NCBI GenBank assembly: GCA_030737875.1
Contig: CM060909.1
Coordinates: 34,089,159 to 34,153,158, forward strand
Direction: 5' to 3'
DNA length: 64,000 nucleotides
Source of the DNA: Allium sativum
Taxonomy: Eukaryota; Streptophyta; Magnoliopsida; Asparagales; Amaryllidaceae
A model generated the notes under the pieces. It saw nothing but the letters and a program-made list of their open reading frames with translations. It was not told the origin of the DNA and ran no database searches. This document shows, one piece after another, positions 24,722 to 36,903 of this stretch (position 1 is the stretch's first letter; every line of letters begins with the position of its first letter). The position numbers and the translations under genes are program-made.

Positions 24722-27312
24722 TGTAACGACCTGTATTTTATGTATCAGAGGATCGTAAAATAATTATATTTATTTCTCTAATAGTCGTATCGTTCTCATA
24801 TTTTAGTATGTTGTTCATGGTGATGTGAGAAATGTCCATGATTTTTACTAAACCAATTATGACCATTTTGCCCTTAGGCTTACCTTTTTAGCTATGACTT
24901 TTGAAAGAAGCTGAATTAGGTGATGAAATCGGTTTTCATGGACCAGAATGGTAGCTGGCAAGATCTACATGTATTGGGTTGTTGTCCATGATTCTCTGTA
25001 TTCAGCCTAAACCCTAATTACTTCATGTATTCGTTCTAAATGATATCCTAAGGTAAGATCTACATCCGGGAAGATTGGGTCTCGCTACTTCGCATCAAAT
25101 CAAGGATTTTTGTTGTTGTCTCCTCATTGTCTAGAATTGATTTCATCCTAATTTCATCAGATCTAATGTTTGGTGAGTGGTATATATCTCTCACACGAAT
25201 ATTATGGATAATATATGTTAACTTAGGGTTATTTTACACCATGCATGTTAATATCACCTAAAATTTGATCGTCTATGTTAATTTCAGTATTAGAAGTCCT
25301 ACATTAATCTGAATTGACCATATGAATCAGTAAGTTGTTAGATTAATCATGTTTAACATATGTTTAGATCCAAATCATGCTAGATTCATGGTTTTTATGC
25401 TATATTTCATGTATGTTCATGTTTGTATGATTGAAATTAAATGATTTGCTATCTAGTTTATTGAATTATGATTTTTATTGTTTTGGTTGTTTAGAATTGT
25501 GTGTTGTAGAATTATAATTGATAACAGAGCAAATCGGAGGTTCAGATGAAACTTGGCGGAGGAGCTCTGGAGGGTGTCGGGATGATGCCCAGAAAATTTC
25601 ATCATGAAATATGCCAAGTACATGGGCCGATATCGGTCCATGCCCTATGGACCGGTACTGATCCATGATGATTGATCGGGGTGACTTAAAATTTGGAGCG
25701 TGGCTTCATGGGGACGAATGCAGGTCATGTGCAAATTTTGGTAAGATTTGGATGGGTTGAAGTTTGGTCGGTTAAGCTTTCGTTGATGGACTGGTAGGGA
25801 AAATTATCGGGAAGAGGTTTTTCTTTGAAATTAGGCCAGAATGGAGTACTCAAGGATGAGAGTGAACCAATCTAACACTGAGCCAAATTTTGGCTAAGTG
25901 CATGGACCGATACCAGTCCATAGCTGATGAACCAGTACTGATTCCTAAGGGAAGGTGGTGGAGGGTCAAAACTTCTAGAGTGGAGAATGTTTGTCGTCTA
26001 GAGCTTGTTGGTGGTTTTTGATTATGAAATTCTTATACAAAATGGAAGTGTTCATCAACAAGGTGGGTGTAGTTGAAGTTGAATTGATGAGAAGCTGATC
26101 GTGGGACAATGCAGCGAGACAATGGATCGACTTGAGTGAGACTGGAGCTCGTAATATGATGGATTTACTCAGGTGGGATATGATCATGGGAGATAATCGA
26201 ATGATTTGAGTGTGACTCGAAATAAAAGATAAAGTCGTCGAGGATGGCTTGTGAAGTTTGAATCGTCAAGGAATCATTGATAGTTGAAATTTCTAGCGGA
26301 CTCAAAGCAGGGGTATTGTGAGGATGCCTATCAGGATCTGAGAGATCATGTACCTTAGATCGCTTGGGAGGTGATCTAACTTTCTCGGGTAGGTAAACAT
26401 ACATGGGACGTGCACCAGTCTGACTAGAACCGAGGTTTACATTAGCCCTTGACAGATGGCAACAACTAGTCATTCGATATTATTGCCTTCAAGGCCATAA
26501 TTGGTGATAGCTAGGTTATTGCTTGTTACGAACGCTATTTTTGCCTGCGTATGTTCTCTTCTAGTCTCCCTTGGTAGGCTATCCCTATAGGACATTTAAG
26601 AGAAAATGATACGGAATCCTACTCTGGATGTTTTCTATTCTGTGTTTGTAGCATATTATAGTGAGATTATCATGTGCTAACTCTATGGTTGTAGGGACAG
26701 GTCAAGTGAGACCTAAATTGTTTATTATCATATTATCCTATAAAACTATTGTTAGTTATTTTATCACTCACTAAGATTGTTGTCTAACTCAAGGTTTTAT
26801 GTATCCTCTTATTACCTCGGGCTACTCATTGATGATGTCGATGAATAGACCGAGTACCAGGTTACTTGTTTAGCAGCACTGATGTTGCATGATGACGAGC
26901 AGGAGGCGGGCATAATTTTTTGCTTATATCATATTACAATTTTGTTGTTTTATTGAAATACTCTGAGGGATGTAGTGAGGCATGTTGCATTCATATATTC
27001 GTACGAGGATGTATTGTACTTGTGATTCCGTGATTTTATAGAGATGAGATCTTCTGCTTTCTTATGCTTCACTAATATATCATGTCATATATCTTACTAT
27101 TATATGTTATCCATGCATTGTGAACTATACAACAGGTTTTGCTTTAAGACTATTTTTCTTGATGATCATCTCATATTGGCCTGACACGTCAAATTTTTGT
27201 AGGAGGTATGCGACGACCATTACATTTTGTATCAGAGCTTTGGTTAAACGATTTTACCCGAAGTTTACGAGCATAAAAGCGTATGAGAGACATACCTGTA
27301 ATTTTTAATGGA
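24722..27312 (+). mobile_element. LTR (family E, 2,503 bp) plus start of internal region
   Basis: TGTAACGACCTG at 24722 and ...GACGACCATTACA ending at 27224 bound an LTR. It is followed at once by TTGTATCAGAGCTTTGG (from 27228), a primer site for initiator-Met tRNA with one change. The internal region is cut off after 88 bp by a Helitron end. Inside the LTR, two copies of a ~55-bp motif (CATGGGCCGATATCGGTCC at 25620 and CATGGACCGATACCAGTCC at 25902) lie about 280 bp apart. No gag or pol; ORFs on the minus strand here show no domain. The 127 bp between LTR B and this LTR (24595-24721) is G-rich and unidentified. Confidence 0.8.
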
Positions 27313-27622
27313 CTAGTGTATGACCCATGCTATGCAACGGGCATGTGTAAGTTTGTGATTTTAGGTTTTGTTTTGTCGTTGACATTATTGAGATATTTTG
27401 TTAATTTTCTATTTATGTAAAATGGGTAGAAAGTAGATTTGGGGTAATTAAGCTTATACTTTTAATTTTGTTCTTTACTTAAAGAGGTCATGGAAGTGTT
27501 GAATATAGTTTGAATGATAATGGATTTAGAAAGCTGATATATGTATAAAGATACTTAATTGATACATTCTCAGATGATGATCGTGAACATGATTTGACTT
27601 ACAAAATTTGGATCATTTATAC
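27313..27622 (-). mobile_element. Helitron 3' terminus, minus strand
   Basis: Read on the minus strand, the sequence ends CATACACTAG followed by T, the canonical CTAG-T end, preceded by a hairpin-like GCCCGTTGCATAGCATGGGT. It interrupts the family E internal region at A-27312. The body runs rightward, is split by the LTR C insertion at 27622, and must continue from 44203. I could not find the 5' TC end, so only this end is supported. Confidence 0.6.
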
Positions 27623-28775
27623 TGTAGCATCCTGAAATTCCGATCTAACTTGACTTGACCAAATAACACAAGTCCCACCCATATTACATTGGAAAACTAG
27701 AAAACTAATAGAAATAAAACAGAAAGTGAGAATAGATAAGATAGAAACTTAGAAAAGAAGAAGAACATCACAACATCAGAGTAAACACGAATCTCATAGC
27801 GGAACGAATAAATATATTTCATAACATAACTTTGAAATAAAACAGTATCTGTATACAATAGCATAATTAGAGTATACCACTTACAACATAGCGAAAATAA
27901 CCCTAGCTATATAATTCTGAAGCCTCCTGCTCCAGCTCTCCAAATATATCTGTAAATCTCGACTACTTGACTGCCCGTACAAAAATGGGCACCCAAGAGT
28001 TTAGGGAGAACAAAACAAAATAAACTCTGGGTCAGTCAAGTGACTGGTGTGAGTAAACTCAAATCATTTGTTTAATTTTAAAGATCCTTTCAAAGAAAGA
28101 ATAACCGTAAAACCGATCCACACATAAACACGGATGGTTTTTACCTTACGATAACCTAAATCATTTGAAAACAATATTATCTGATATTGTAATAATGTCT
28201 AACACAAGTACTATTAATCTAGTATAACACTTGCATCTAACGTTCAACATATATAATATACAATCAAAACCGCAGGCTCTTATTTGTGGAATGGATTCCA
28301 ACTATGACAAGGTATGGATCCACCTTCCACTCAGTGTACTCTAGAAGCGACACACTGGAGTTCAACAAGAACATCTTGCAACTCTGCCACACATGACCGA
28401 CCACTCATTTCGCTTGAGTGTATCGAATATATTATCACCTTACAGTTGGTAAACCAACATAACCATTCCTGGGAGATACAGAATTGAAAGAAGCAACAAA
28501 TATGAATATTCTCTAGATGGTGACAGTATACCCTACTTAGGTGCGGCCCACTTAGCCATGCTGCCTACCCGATTTCTGTCATTTCCCAATTGATGAGGCT
28601 GAAGGTCATAACGTATCTTTCAGTAGATTACTCATTCATTTACTTTGAATGCCACATCGTCATACCCGTCAAACCACAAATTGATTTCCCCAAAAATACC
28701 ATGGGTATAAGCTAAGAGAAACGAATTCCTCCGCTACCAACGTAAATACGTTTGAAATGATCAACTTACGTGATC

Positions 28776-31758
28776 TGTAACACCCCACGTCCATTAATGT
28801 CACTCACAAAGGGAATGCATTAACTTCCATAGAGGTTTTAAGTGAATATAGAACAGAAAAATTACAACAAGACAGATAATAAGTAATACTTGGAAATCTA
28901 AAACTTTATTTTATTGCAGCGGAAATTAAACATGTTTGTTACATCATAAAACCATAAATCAGAGTCAAGTACAATATCCATCTTGATAAAACAAAATACA
29001 TAATCCCATTTCATAAATAACCATTAAAGAAGATAACAAGCTGGACTTTACTTCAACGGTCCAAGCTTTCCAAAAGAGAGATAAAGCAATCCAATCAAAC
29101 TCCGCTAGAGCTGGGCCCACTCTGAGGACCTGGAGGGGGAAAAAGGATAGAAATAGAGGGGGTTAGACATAAAGTCTGGCGAGTATGATAATTCTAACAA
29201 TACTATTATCAAAATAACTAGACTAAGGCATAAGCTGGAAAACAAGGAAATGTCTATGAACTATTGGGTATGGAAGAGCAGATAAAGATAACGTTAAAGG
29301 CACACCTAATACTAACGAATAATTACTACACTGCACCACACCAGTCACCCTAAAGGTTGATCCCACTTGCTTCAATTAGAAATTATATAAATAGCTTAAT
29401 GTACCCCTAGCTGACTACATAGGTGCCGCCTGCCCCTATCTCCGCTAGGTGTACCCTACTACCCACTTTCGATCGACTCCCTACTCGTAGATACCCGTGC
29501 TGGCTCCACAGTGGGGTGTATCACTCCCCTAAAGTGGCAACCCGATACAACTTGAGGATGCACGACTTATACCTAAACGATGCAACAACGTCTTACCTAC
29601 CAGCCCGGGTCCACACACGCATATGAAACCCGTTGGACTTGCGTTGCCACCGCTAACCCGTTTGGCCTCTTATAGTCAAGCCCAGTATGCGTGTCCCGTC
29701 CTCGACTTGGGTCGAGCCCACAAAGATACGTTTGGCTTACTGGTTGAAATGGGCCCCTACAAGCTATCCACCTAAGCTTGTCCCCACTAGTATATCCCAC
29801 TTAACCCTCTTCCTAGTCATGTTCATTCACATGTGTGTTTGGTTAAGTCTTACTAATCGTATTTCAAATGCTACTAAAGGCACCCACTAGATTCCTCATG
29901 CCACCCAAGGCACCTACTTAACCCCCATGTCCCACTTCACATGTTTATCTGGTTAAGTATTTCTTAATTAATTCAGGCCATAACGTCATAAAGACCTCTC
30001 ACATTAGACTGACATTTATGGCAGTTGGATTTGCCGGGCGGTTCCGGGCAGTCTTACACCATAAAAGAGTATAACCTCGTGTCTTTACAACTGTTATGCT
30101 TTAATTTGGGCCTAGTACCTCTCACATTGGGCTGACATTTGTGACTAATGGATTTGTCGGGCGGGTCCGGGCAGTTTGACGTCACAAACGAGTCCAACCT
30201 CGTGTCCTAAGCATCGATTAACACTTATAATCTTTTACCCCAATTTTAAATATATCCCTATTCAAATCATTAATTAATTCCAATTTTAATGATGTCCATA
30301 ATTGACTCAATTATGGCCATCCACTTACGGTATGCAAAATTATATCAATTGCACCCCAATTTCTTAATACTAAATCCTTAATATTACCCCCACCCCACGT
30401 TATACGTTCGCTTATTCAATGCAAAATATACGTTAGACTCGAATAGTCTAACTCATAGCACAAAGATAAATTATCACAACATATAAACAAATAAAATAGA
30501 TCTAATCATAATAGGGGTGAAACTTGCATAAAACTACACATGTCAAGGATCTAAAGGTGTCAACTTGTTTGGTTAAATGTCACAACTTACATAATATGAT
30601 CATAATCCAAATTCATGTATAAACTTGCATATGTGGTTTATGCAACATAATGATGGTGTAAGCCAGCATCTAACCCATAGAACTCACACATGTTCTAGCC
30701 AAATTTTAGATCTAAATAGATGTCATAGGATATGTGAGATTATACATACTAATCAATCTAAACTTGCATAGGTACATGTGATTTATCATGTGAATCATCA
30801 TAGCCCCAAACATATATATAATCAACATCATGATTTGGTCAAGCATAAGCTAACTATAACATAAATAATAACTTCATGACTTTGTAACATCGCAACTTAG
30901 CATAGAAACTTGCAACATATATAATATCATCATATCATGATTTACAACATATAGGATATCATCATCACATAACATAGGATTTACAACATACATGATAGCA
31001 TAAGGTTTACAACAACATATACGACAATTCACATCATTTTCTTATGATCCATATCACATCTTAATCTAATTAGTTTGCTAATAATCTTGTTAAGATCATC
31101 ATACTCACAATTAGAGAAGAAAGAGAGTCTTGATTTGCTTTAGAGTTGAGTAGAATTAGGGTTTTGATTAGCTTTCTTCCTTCTTAGTTGGCGGCGGCTA
31201 CACTGAGTTCCATAGCGACGGTATGACGGTGGCTATTCTATTTTTCATGTGAATTTAGAGTGAGAGACTACCTAGGTATATATAGAGTTTAGGATTTATT
31301 TAGACCGTCAGATCAACTCAGAACTAGCCTGAACCGTTAAATTAGCCAACTTAGCCCTAAAGACACATCAGCAGCTCAAGATTGGGCTCAGCCAAAACCT
31401 GGCCGACTGGACCAGGTCGACACCTAGGTCGACTGCGAAGTCGACCTGGTCCCTGGGGTGTCGACTGCCCAGTCGACTCCCCAGTCGACCTGGGTACTGT
31501 GCGGGAAATTTCCCGCCTAGCCTGTTTGACTTCGAATTTGAAATTTAAATTTTCTGAAATCTGCTTTGAATTTTCTGAAACTTCCGATGGCCATATCTCC
31601 TTCATACGAAGTCCAAATCACGCAAACTCAGACTCTATTTCAACCAGAATTCCGAGATGAACACAATGGCGCAACCTATTTCCCACAATTCTCACTTCTG
31701 AGATTAGTTATTCTTTAATTTGTGAATATTAATATTAACAGAATTACGGGGTGTTACA
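28776..31758 (-). mobile_element. 3' LTR of the chromovirus
   Basis: TGTAACACCCC...GGGGTGTTACA ends, 2,983 bp. A reverse-strand TATA (TATATATA at 31277-31284) matches that of the partner LTR. An imperfect palindrome of TCGACC motifs lies at 31409-31452. Small ORFs (29423-29890, 31357-31660) recur in the partner LTR and are not genes. Confidence 0.95.
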
Positions 31759-31771
31759 TTCTCCCCTCCTT
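31759..31771 (-). promoter_or_regulatory. Polypurine tract of the chromovirus
   Basis: On the minus strand AAGGAGGGGAGAA directly precedes the 3' LTR start TGTAACACC; it primes plus-strand DNA synthesis. Upstream is CGAAATCC, usual in this lineage. Confidence 0.9.
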
Positions 31772-32330
31772 AAAGGATTTCGACCCCGAAATCTTCAAGT
31801 CAAGAAGAATGTATATCCTAACATCAAATCGTCCATCTACTCAACCATCAAACACATGCATTCATTGTCCTTATAGACTTTTAATGCTTTCATGTTTAAA
31901 TGCACAGTGTGTGTATATGTCCATATCTAATGCAAAATCAGGCGGTCCACTGATTCAGTTGACCTCCTTAATGCAAACCATGATAGTGCCATGCGTCCAT
32001 TATGTATGCAAAAGTTCCTTAATGCTACATATTATCTCTATATGCGTGCACAATCATCATCTGAATGCAGCATCCACATGATACAAAAAATCTTCATATG
32101 TCCATTTTACTAAATACATCCATATATATGCAATATGAAGTGACTGAGCCGATCTAGTTCCTAATAATGTGTGTGTATGCGTCCACGAGCAACCACTAGC
32201 AAACACTTGCATCCACTTTGCATCCATCATACATAACATGTCTCAAACACATGTTTCAACCATAGGATTATCCTAACTAAAGGTCAAAGATACTAGCGAG
32301 AGGACATACTAAAGATAAGATAAGTACAAG

Positions 32331-33287
32331 CTATGCGATAAAGGAGAAATTAAAAGACATACCCTCAAAAAGAAAAGGGTACAACGAACACATCTTTGCT
32401 TCTGTCTCCCAAGTAGCGTTGCTCTCATCATCTCCCCATTGCACTTTGACTAGTCTGACCTCTCGATTCCTCAACTTCTTAATCTCCGACCCAAGAATGC
32501 ATGTAGGAGCTCGTCGAATCGTCGCATCACGCACTATCTCCACCTCTCTAAGCAAGCTCCGCTCTACCACTTCCGCGATCTCGTGCAAGCACTTCCTCAA
32601 ATGTGACACATGGAATACGTCGTGTACACCACAAAGTCTCTCAGGCAACTCCACTCTACACGCCATCTGTTCAATCTTCTCCTTAATAGGAAATGGCCCT
32701 ACGAACCTTGGTGCTAATTTCCCAACGGATCCAAAGCGAACAACGTTCCGTAATGGAGACACTTTGATAAAGACCATGTCCCCAACATCAAACTCAAGAT
32801 CTGTCCTCCTCTTATCTGCATAAGATTTCTGCCTATCTTGCGCCGTCTTCATCCTCCTTCGAATCAAATCGATCTTTTCCGAAGTCTCTCTAATCATATC
32901 GGGCCAAAGTAAGTTCTTATCCGTAGATTCCCACCAACATGTAGGTGAACGACAAGGTCGTCCATAAAGAGCTTCGAAAGGTGCCATGCCAATGCTAGAC
33001 TGAAAGCTGTTATTATATGCGAACTCTACCAATGGAAGATGCTCTTCCCATGTACCCCCAAAGTCTAGGATACATAGCCTCAAAAGGTCCTCTAGAATAC
33101 GATTCACCCTCTCGGTCTGGCCGTCCGTTTGAGGATGATACGCGGTGCTCAAACATAACTGAGTCCCTACCGCTTCTTGTAAGCTTTTCCAAAATTCACT
33201 AGTGAAAATAGGATCGCTGTCGCTTACTATGTTAGAAGGAACACCATGCAAACGAACTATCTCTCGAACGTATACAGAAGTTACCAT
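32331..33287 (-). pseudogene. Integrase core, C-terminal domain and chromodomain-like tail
   Basis: Open frame of 318 aa. Residues 1-130 are the rest of the integrase core: catalytic Asp23 ([12 protein letters not shown]) and Glu59 ([12 protein letters not shown]), 36 residues apart as in D-D-35-E enzymes. Residues 165-215 carry [14 protein letters not shown] and [12 protein letters not shown] of the integrase C-terminal domain, then [13 protein letters not shown]. The last ~60 residues ([19 protein letters not shown]) resemble the chromodomain-type tail of Tekay elements, which targets insertion to marked chromatin. The frame is shifted relative to the preceding ORF, so it cannot be read as part of the polyprotein. 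The apparent start Met is internal. Confidence 0.92.
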
Positions 33288-33640
33288 GGAGCAGTCCTCT
33301 TACTCTTCACGGGAATGAAATGGGTGCTCTTAGTAAGTCTGTCTACTATAACCCAAATCCCCGTATTACCCTTCCTTGATCTTGGTAATCCATCCACAAA
33401 ATCCATCGAGACACTATCCCACTTCCATTGCGGAACCTCCAATGGGTGAAGCAACCCACCGGGTTTCTTTTGCTCCGCTTTTACTTGTTGGCACACCAAG
33501 CATCTAGCGACATACTCGGCCACATCCCTCTTCATACCGGCCCAAAAGAAAACTCGCTTCATGTCTTTGTACATCTTGTCCCCGCCGGGATAAATGGTCA
33601 TCTTCGAATGATGTGCTTCTTCAAGAATAGCCTTCCTCAA
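33281..33640 (-). pseudogene. Integrase N-terminal zinc domain and first catalytic Asp
   Basis: 119 aa following an in-frame TGA. It includes the H2C2 zinc-binding region: His10-His11 followed by TIYPGG where a second His is usual (TIHPG), and CLVCQQVK with both cysteines. The core begins WKWDSVSMDFVDGLP with the first catalytic Asp in SMDF. The frame ends after [10 protein letters not shown] at a frameshift; the continuation is the ORF starting at 33287. Loss of the His would itself impair zinc binding. Confidence 0.9.
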
Positions 33641-33649
33641 ACCTTCGTC

Positions 33650-34558
33650 TCAAGGTACACAAAGTCTACTATCCCTACGTAACCAACCCTTATCATCTAG
33701 GGTATACCTACGGAGATGGCTTGATGACTCCCCTCTTTTGAGCTTTTCTACTAACTCTATCAACTGTGGGTCGTCTCGTTGTGCCTCGCCAATCCGTCCC
33801 AAAAGCGTAGGTCTAACCTCTAAGGCTGCTAGCAAACCGAGTACGAAGTCAATGGAAGGTGTAAAGTCAAACGTAGAAATGAACTCTAAACTTCGCCGCT
33901 CAACAAACAAAGGACTTAAGGATAATCTTTTTCTACTTAAGGCATCGGCCACTACGTTACCCTTGCCAGGGGTATATGCTATCTCGAAGTCGTAGGATGC
34001 TAAGAACTCCATCCACCTTTGCTGCCTTAAGTTCAAGTCCTTCTGAGAGAATAAGTATTTTAGCGATTTGTGATCAGTGAATAATTCGAATTTCTCGCCA
34101 AGAAGATAATGATGCCAAGACTTAAGCGCAAAAACAATAGCGGCCAACTCTAGGTCATGCGTGGGGTAATTCTTCTCATGCACCCTTAACTGCCTTCCAC
34201 AATAGGCTTTTACCCTTCCCTCTTGCATTAAGATTGCGCCTTGTCCTGTCCCACAAGCGTCAGTATAAACGGTAAATGGCTTACTCCCATCTGGCAATAC
34301 TAAGACTGGGGCTGTGGTCAAAGCTCTCTTTAAACGTTGGAACGCATCATCACAATCTACGTCCCATGTGAAGACTAAGTTCTTCTTCGTCAAGCGTGTT
34401 AATGGAGCTGATATTTTTGCGAAGTCTTTGATAAACTTCCTATAGTAGCCAGCCAACCCTAAGAAACTTCTCACCTCGGTAGCATTTTTAGGAACCTTCC
34501 AATCTTGGATGGCCACTATCTTCGCGGGATCCACGGCTATCCCTTCTTTGGAAACCAC
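33650..34558 (-). pseudogene. RT C-terminus and RNase H
   Basis: 302-aa stretch between two in-frame TGA codons. Residues 1-60 are the RT thumb region ([29 protein letters not shown]). RNase H follows with the acidic residues Asp100 (VYTDACG), Glu137 (HDLELAAIV) and Asp162 (FTDHKSLKY). The end ([20 protein letters not shown]) is the usual linker to integrase. Same frame as the upstream RT ORF and the downstream integrase N-terminus, so only stops separate them. Confidence 0.95.
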
Positions 34559-34570
34559 GTGCCCTAAGAA

Positions 34571-35842
34571 TCACACTTCTTTCCTCCAAAAGTGACACTT
34601 AGTAAATTTAGCTTTAAAGTTATGCGCTCGTAGAGTCTCCAACACTTCCCTAAGATGTAGGGCATGCTCTTCTTCATTCTTAGAAAAGATCAAGATGTCG
34701 TCTATAAAGACCACCACGAATTTATCAAGGTACTCCCTAAACACCCTACTCATCAAATCAACAAAATATGCGGGGGCGTTTGTCAAACCGAAGGGCATCA
34801 CTAGCCATTCATAGAAACCGTCCGGAGTCCTAAAGGCAGTCTTGTCAATGCTATCCTCAGCCACTCTCAATTGATGGAAACCAGTGGCTAAGTCCAATTG
34901 CGAAAACACTGAGGCGCCAACTAACTGATCGAAGAGATCGTCAATCCTCGACAGTGGGTGTCTGTTCTTTTTAGTAAGCTTATTAAGTTCTCTATAGTCC
35001 ACACACAGTCTAAGGGACCCATCCGCCTTTGTGGAAAATACTACTGGAGCACCCCACTCCGATGTACTTCGTCTTACGAACCCCTTCTCAAGCAACTCCT
35101 TCACTTGCTTATTGAGTTCCCTCCTTTCACGAGGAGCCATGTGGCGTACTGGAAAAGATACTGGTTTTGCATTATCCACAAGATATATTCGAAAATCTAT
35201 CTCCCGCTTCGGAGGCAAGCCCTTCACCTCCTCAAACACATCCGAGTATTCTCGGACCACTCTAACAGAACGTAGATTCTCCACAGACACGTCAAGCGAT
35301 TCTAGATAACTTAGCATAACAGAATTTATGGGGTCACAAAAGATTTCGAGAATGTTGCCAAGGCAAGTCATGAGCCTAACTACTCTCCTTTCACAATCAA
35401 AAACGGCCCCATTTCTGGATAACCAATCCATTCCTAAAATTAGCCCATAGCCCGTGAAGCCCAAAACATAAGCATCACATCTAAACCCAACGCTAAGTAT
35501 AGAAATTTTCAAATCCAAACATATCATGGACAAATAAGCTGAGCCCCCAATTGGATTCGAAACAACTAAGGGATCCTCTACTAAACTGGTGTTTAAGTGC
35601 AGTGATTCAACTAATGATGTAGAGATAAACGAATGCGATGCGCCCGAATCGAATAAGGTACAGACAGGATGATCAAACAGAAAAACTAAGCTTTCAAACG
35701 AAATGGTTCTACCTCGTTCTTGCAGCGGTGGGACCGCGAGAGCCTGAACTTGTCCCCTTGCCTGCCCTGGTGCCATAAGAGCCTGCACCTGTCCTCCCGA
35801 GGTAGACCCTGCCCTCTGCCTCTTCTTTGGGCAGTCCTTCAC
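34571..35842 (-). pseudogene. Protease and reverse transcriptase
   Basis: 423 residues. Protease motif [12 protein letters not shown] has its Asp-Ser-Gly at 65-67. RT follows with [62 protein letters not shown] and the catalytic [12 protein letters not shown] (Asp-Asp at 381-382). The ORF's formal start is a GTG inside the zinc knuckle; the same frame runs upstream to the stop at 35984. The frame ends at a single TGA right before the RT motif FLGHVVS. Confidence 0.95.
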
Positions 35843-36696
35843 TAGATGTCCCGCTTCACCACAGTGAAAACAACCAGTCTTCTTTTTCTTTCTGCAATCC
35901 TTGCTGAGATGGCCTGGTGTCCCATGGTTAAAGCATCTTTTCTTTCCTTTGCCATTATTGTCTTTACCACCCCTCTTGTTTTGCTATTGTGGTTTCTTCT
36001 GATGCCCTTTCTTCTTGGGTGCCTTATTAGCATTAGCGCCTTTCTCCTCGTGCATGAGTGCCATGTCTACTAGCTTCTCAAAGGTGGCCCCCATAGGGAT
36101 GTGGGTCATAGCCAACCCCTGCAATGGCTCATTCAAGCCATTAGCGAACCTCAGAGCCTTCTTCTCCGGCGTGTTCACTAAGTCCAAGCCAAACCTTGCT
36201 AACTGATTAAATCTGTTGACATATTCTTTCACTGATGAGCTTCCTTGCTTTAATGTCAAGAACCTTTCCATATATAGATTCTCTTCTGCCCTTGAGAGAA
36301 ACTTTGCCTCAAACCTACGTCTGAAATCCGCCCAAGAATCAACAGGACGCTCCCCATTAGTGACCTCCCACCAAAACGAGGCCTCTCCCTTCATCAACCA
36401 AGCTGCTAATTTGACTTTCCTCCCTTCTTCTACTTCAAAGATTTCTAGCAATTCTTCCACCTCCTTAAGCCAATCTCTAGCTTCCACAAACGTTTCTGAC
36501 CCTTGAAATGGTTTTCCACCCATAGCCTTAAATTCCTTGCATGTCTTTGCAAAAGTATCAGCGCGAGGAGGAGGAGGAGGAGCGGGTGCAACTGGTGGTG
36601 GAGGAACATTGGATGGACCTGTAGCGGAGCCTCTAATAACCTCCTATACCATCCTGGTATCGTTACACCATCCGGAAGGTTAAGATCTTCAGCCAT
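35843..36696 (-). pseudogene. Gag with zinc knuckles
   Basis: MAEDLNLPDG starts at 36696, 188 bp inside the primer site; a frameshift within the next ~90 bp moves the reading to the main gag-pol frame, where a proline-rich stretch leads to KPFQGSE. Residues of the 179-aa piece (36523-35984) match the retrotransposon gag domain (ARDWLKEVEELLEIF, WADFRRRFEAKFLS, VKEYVNRFNQLAR). A TAG at 35984-35986 precedes two knuckles: [14 protein letters not shown], with His in place of the second Cys, and a canonical [14 protein letters not shown]. Structural protein of the particle, interrupted twice here. Confidence 0.9.
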
Positions 36697-36883
36697 GCTG
36701 AAACGAAAAAGGAAAGATTCAAAATGGAGAATTCGAAAGATAAAGATATATGGCTATTGGGGATTATGTTTTTCTTAAAAACTTTCCTCTTTAAATTACT
36801 CATCAAGACATGTTTTTGAAAACACTTCTTCCAAAAATACTTTAGAAAAATAGTTTTTCTAAAAAATTTACCTGTTCTGGTAA

Positions 36884-36901
36884 CCTTAAGCTCTGATACC
36901 A
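36884..36901 (-). promoter_or_regulatory. Primer binding site of the chromovirus
   Basis: TGGTATCAGAGCTTAAGG on the minus strand, 2 nt after the 5' LTR end. TGGTATCAGAGC is complementary to the 3' end of plant initiator-Met tRNA. Confidence 0.95.
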
Positions 36902-36903
36902 CG

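Noticed and set aside
29423..29890. 67-aa ORFs recurring at 37550-38017
   Set aside because: They are duplicated because they lie in the two chromovirus LTRs; no domain, and overlapping on both strands.
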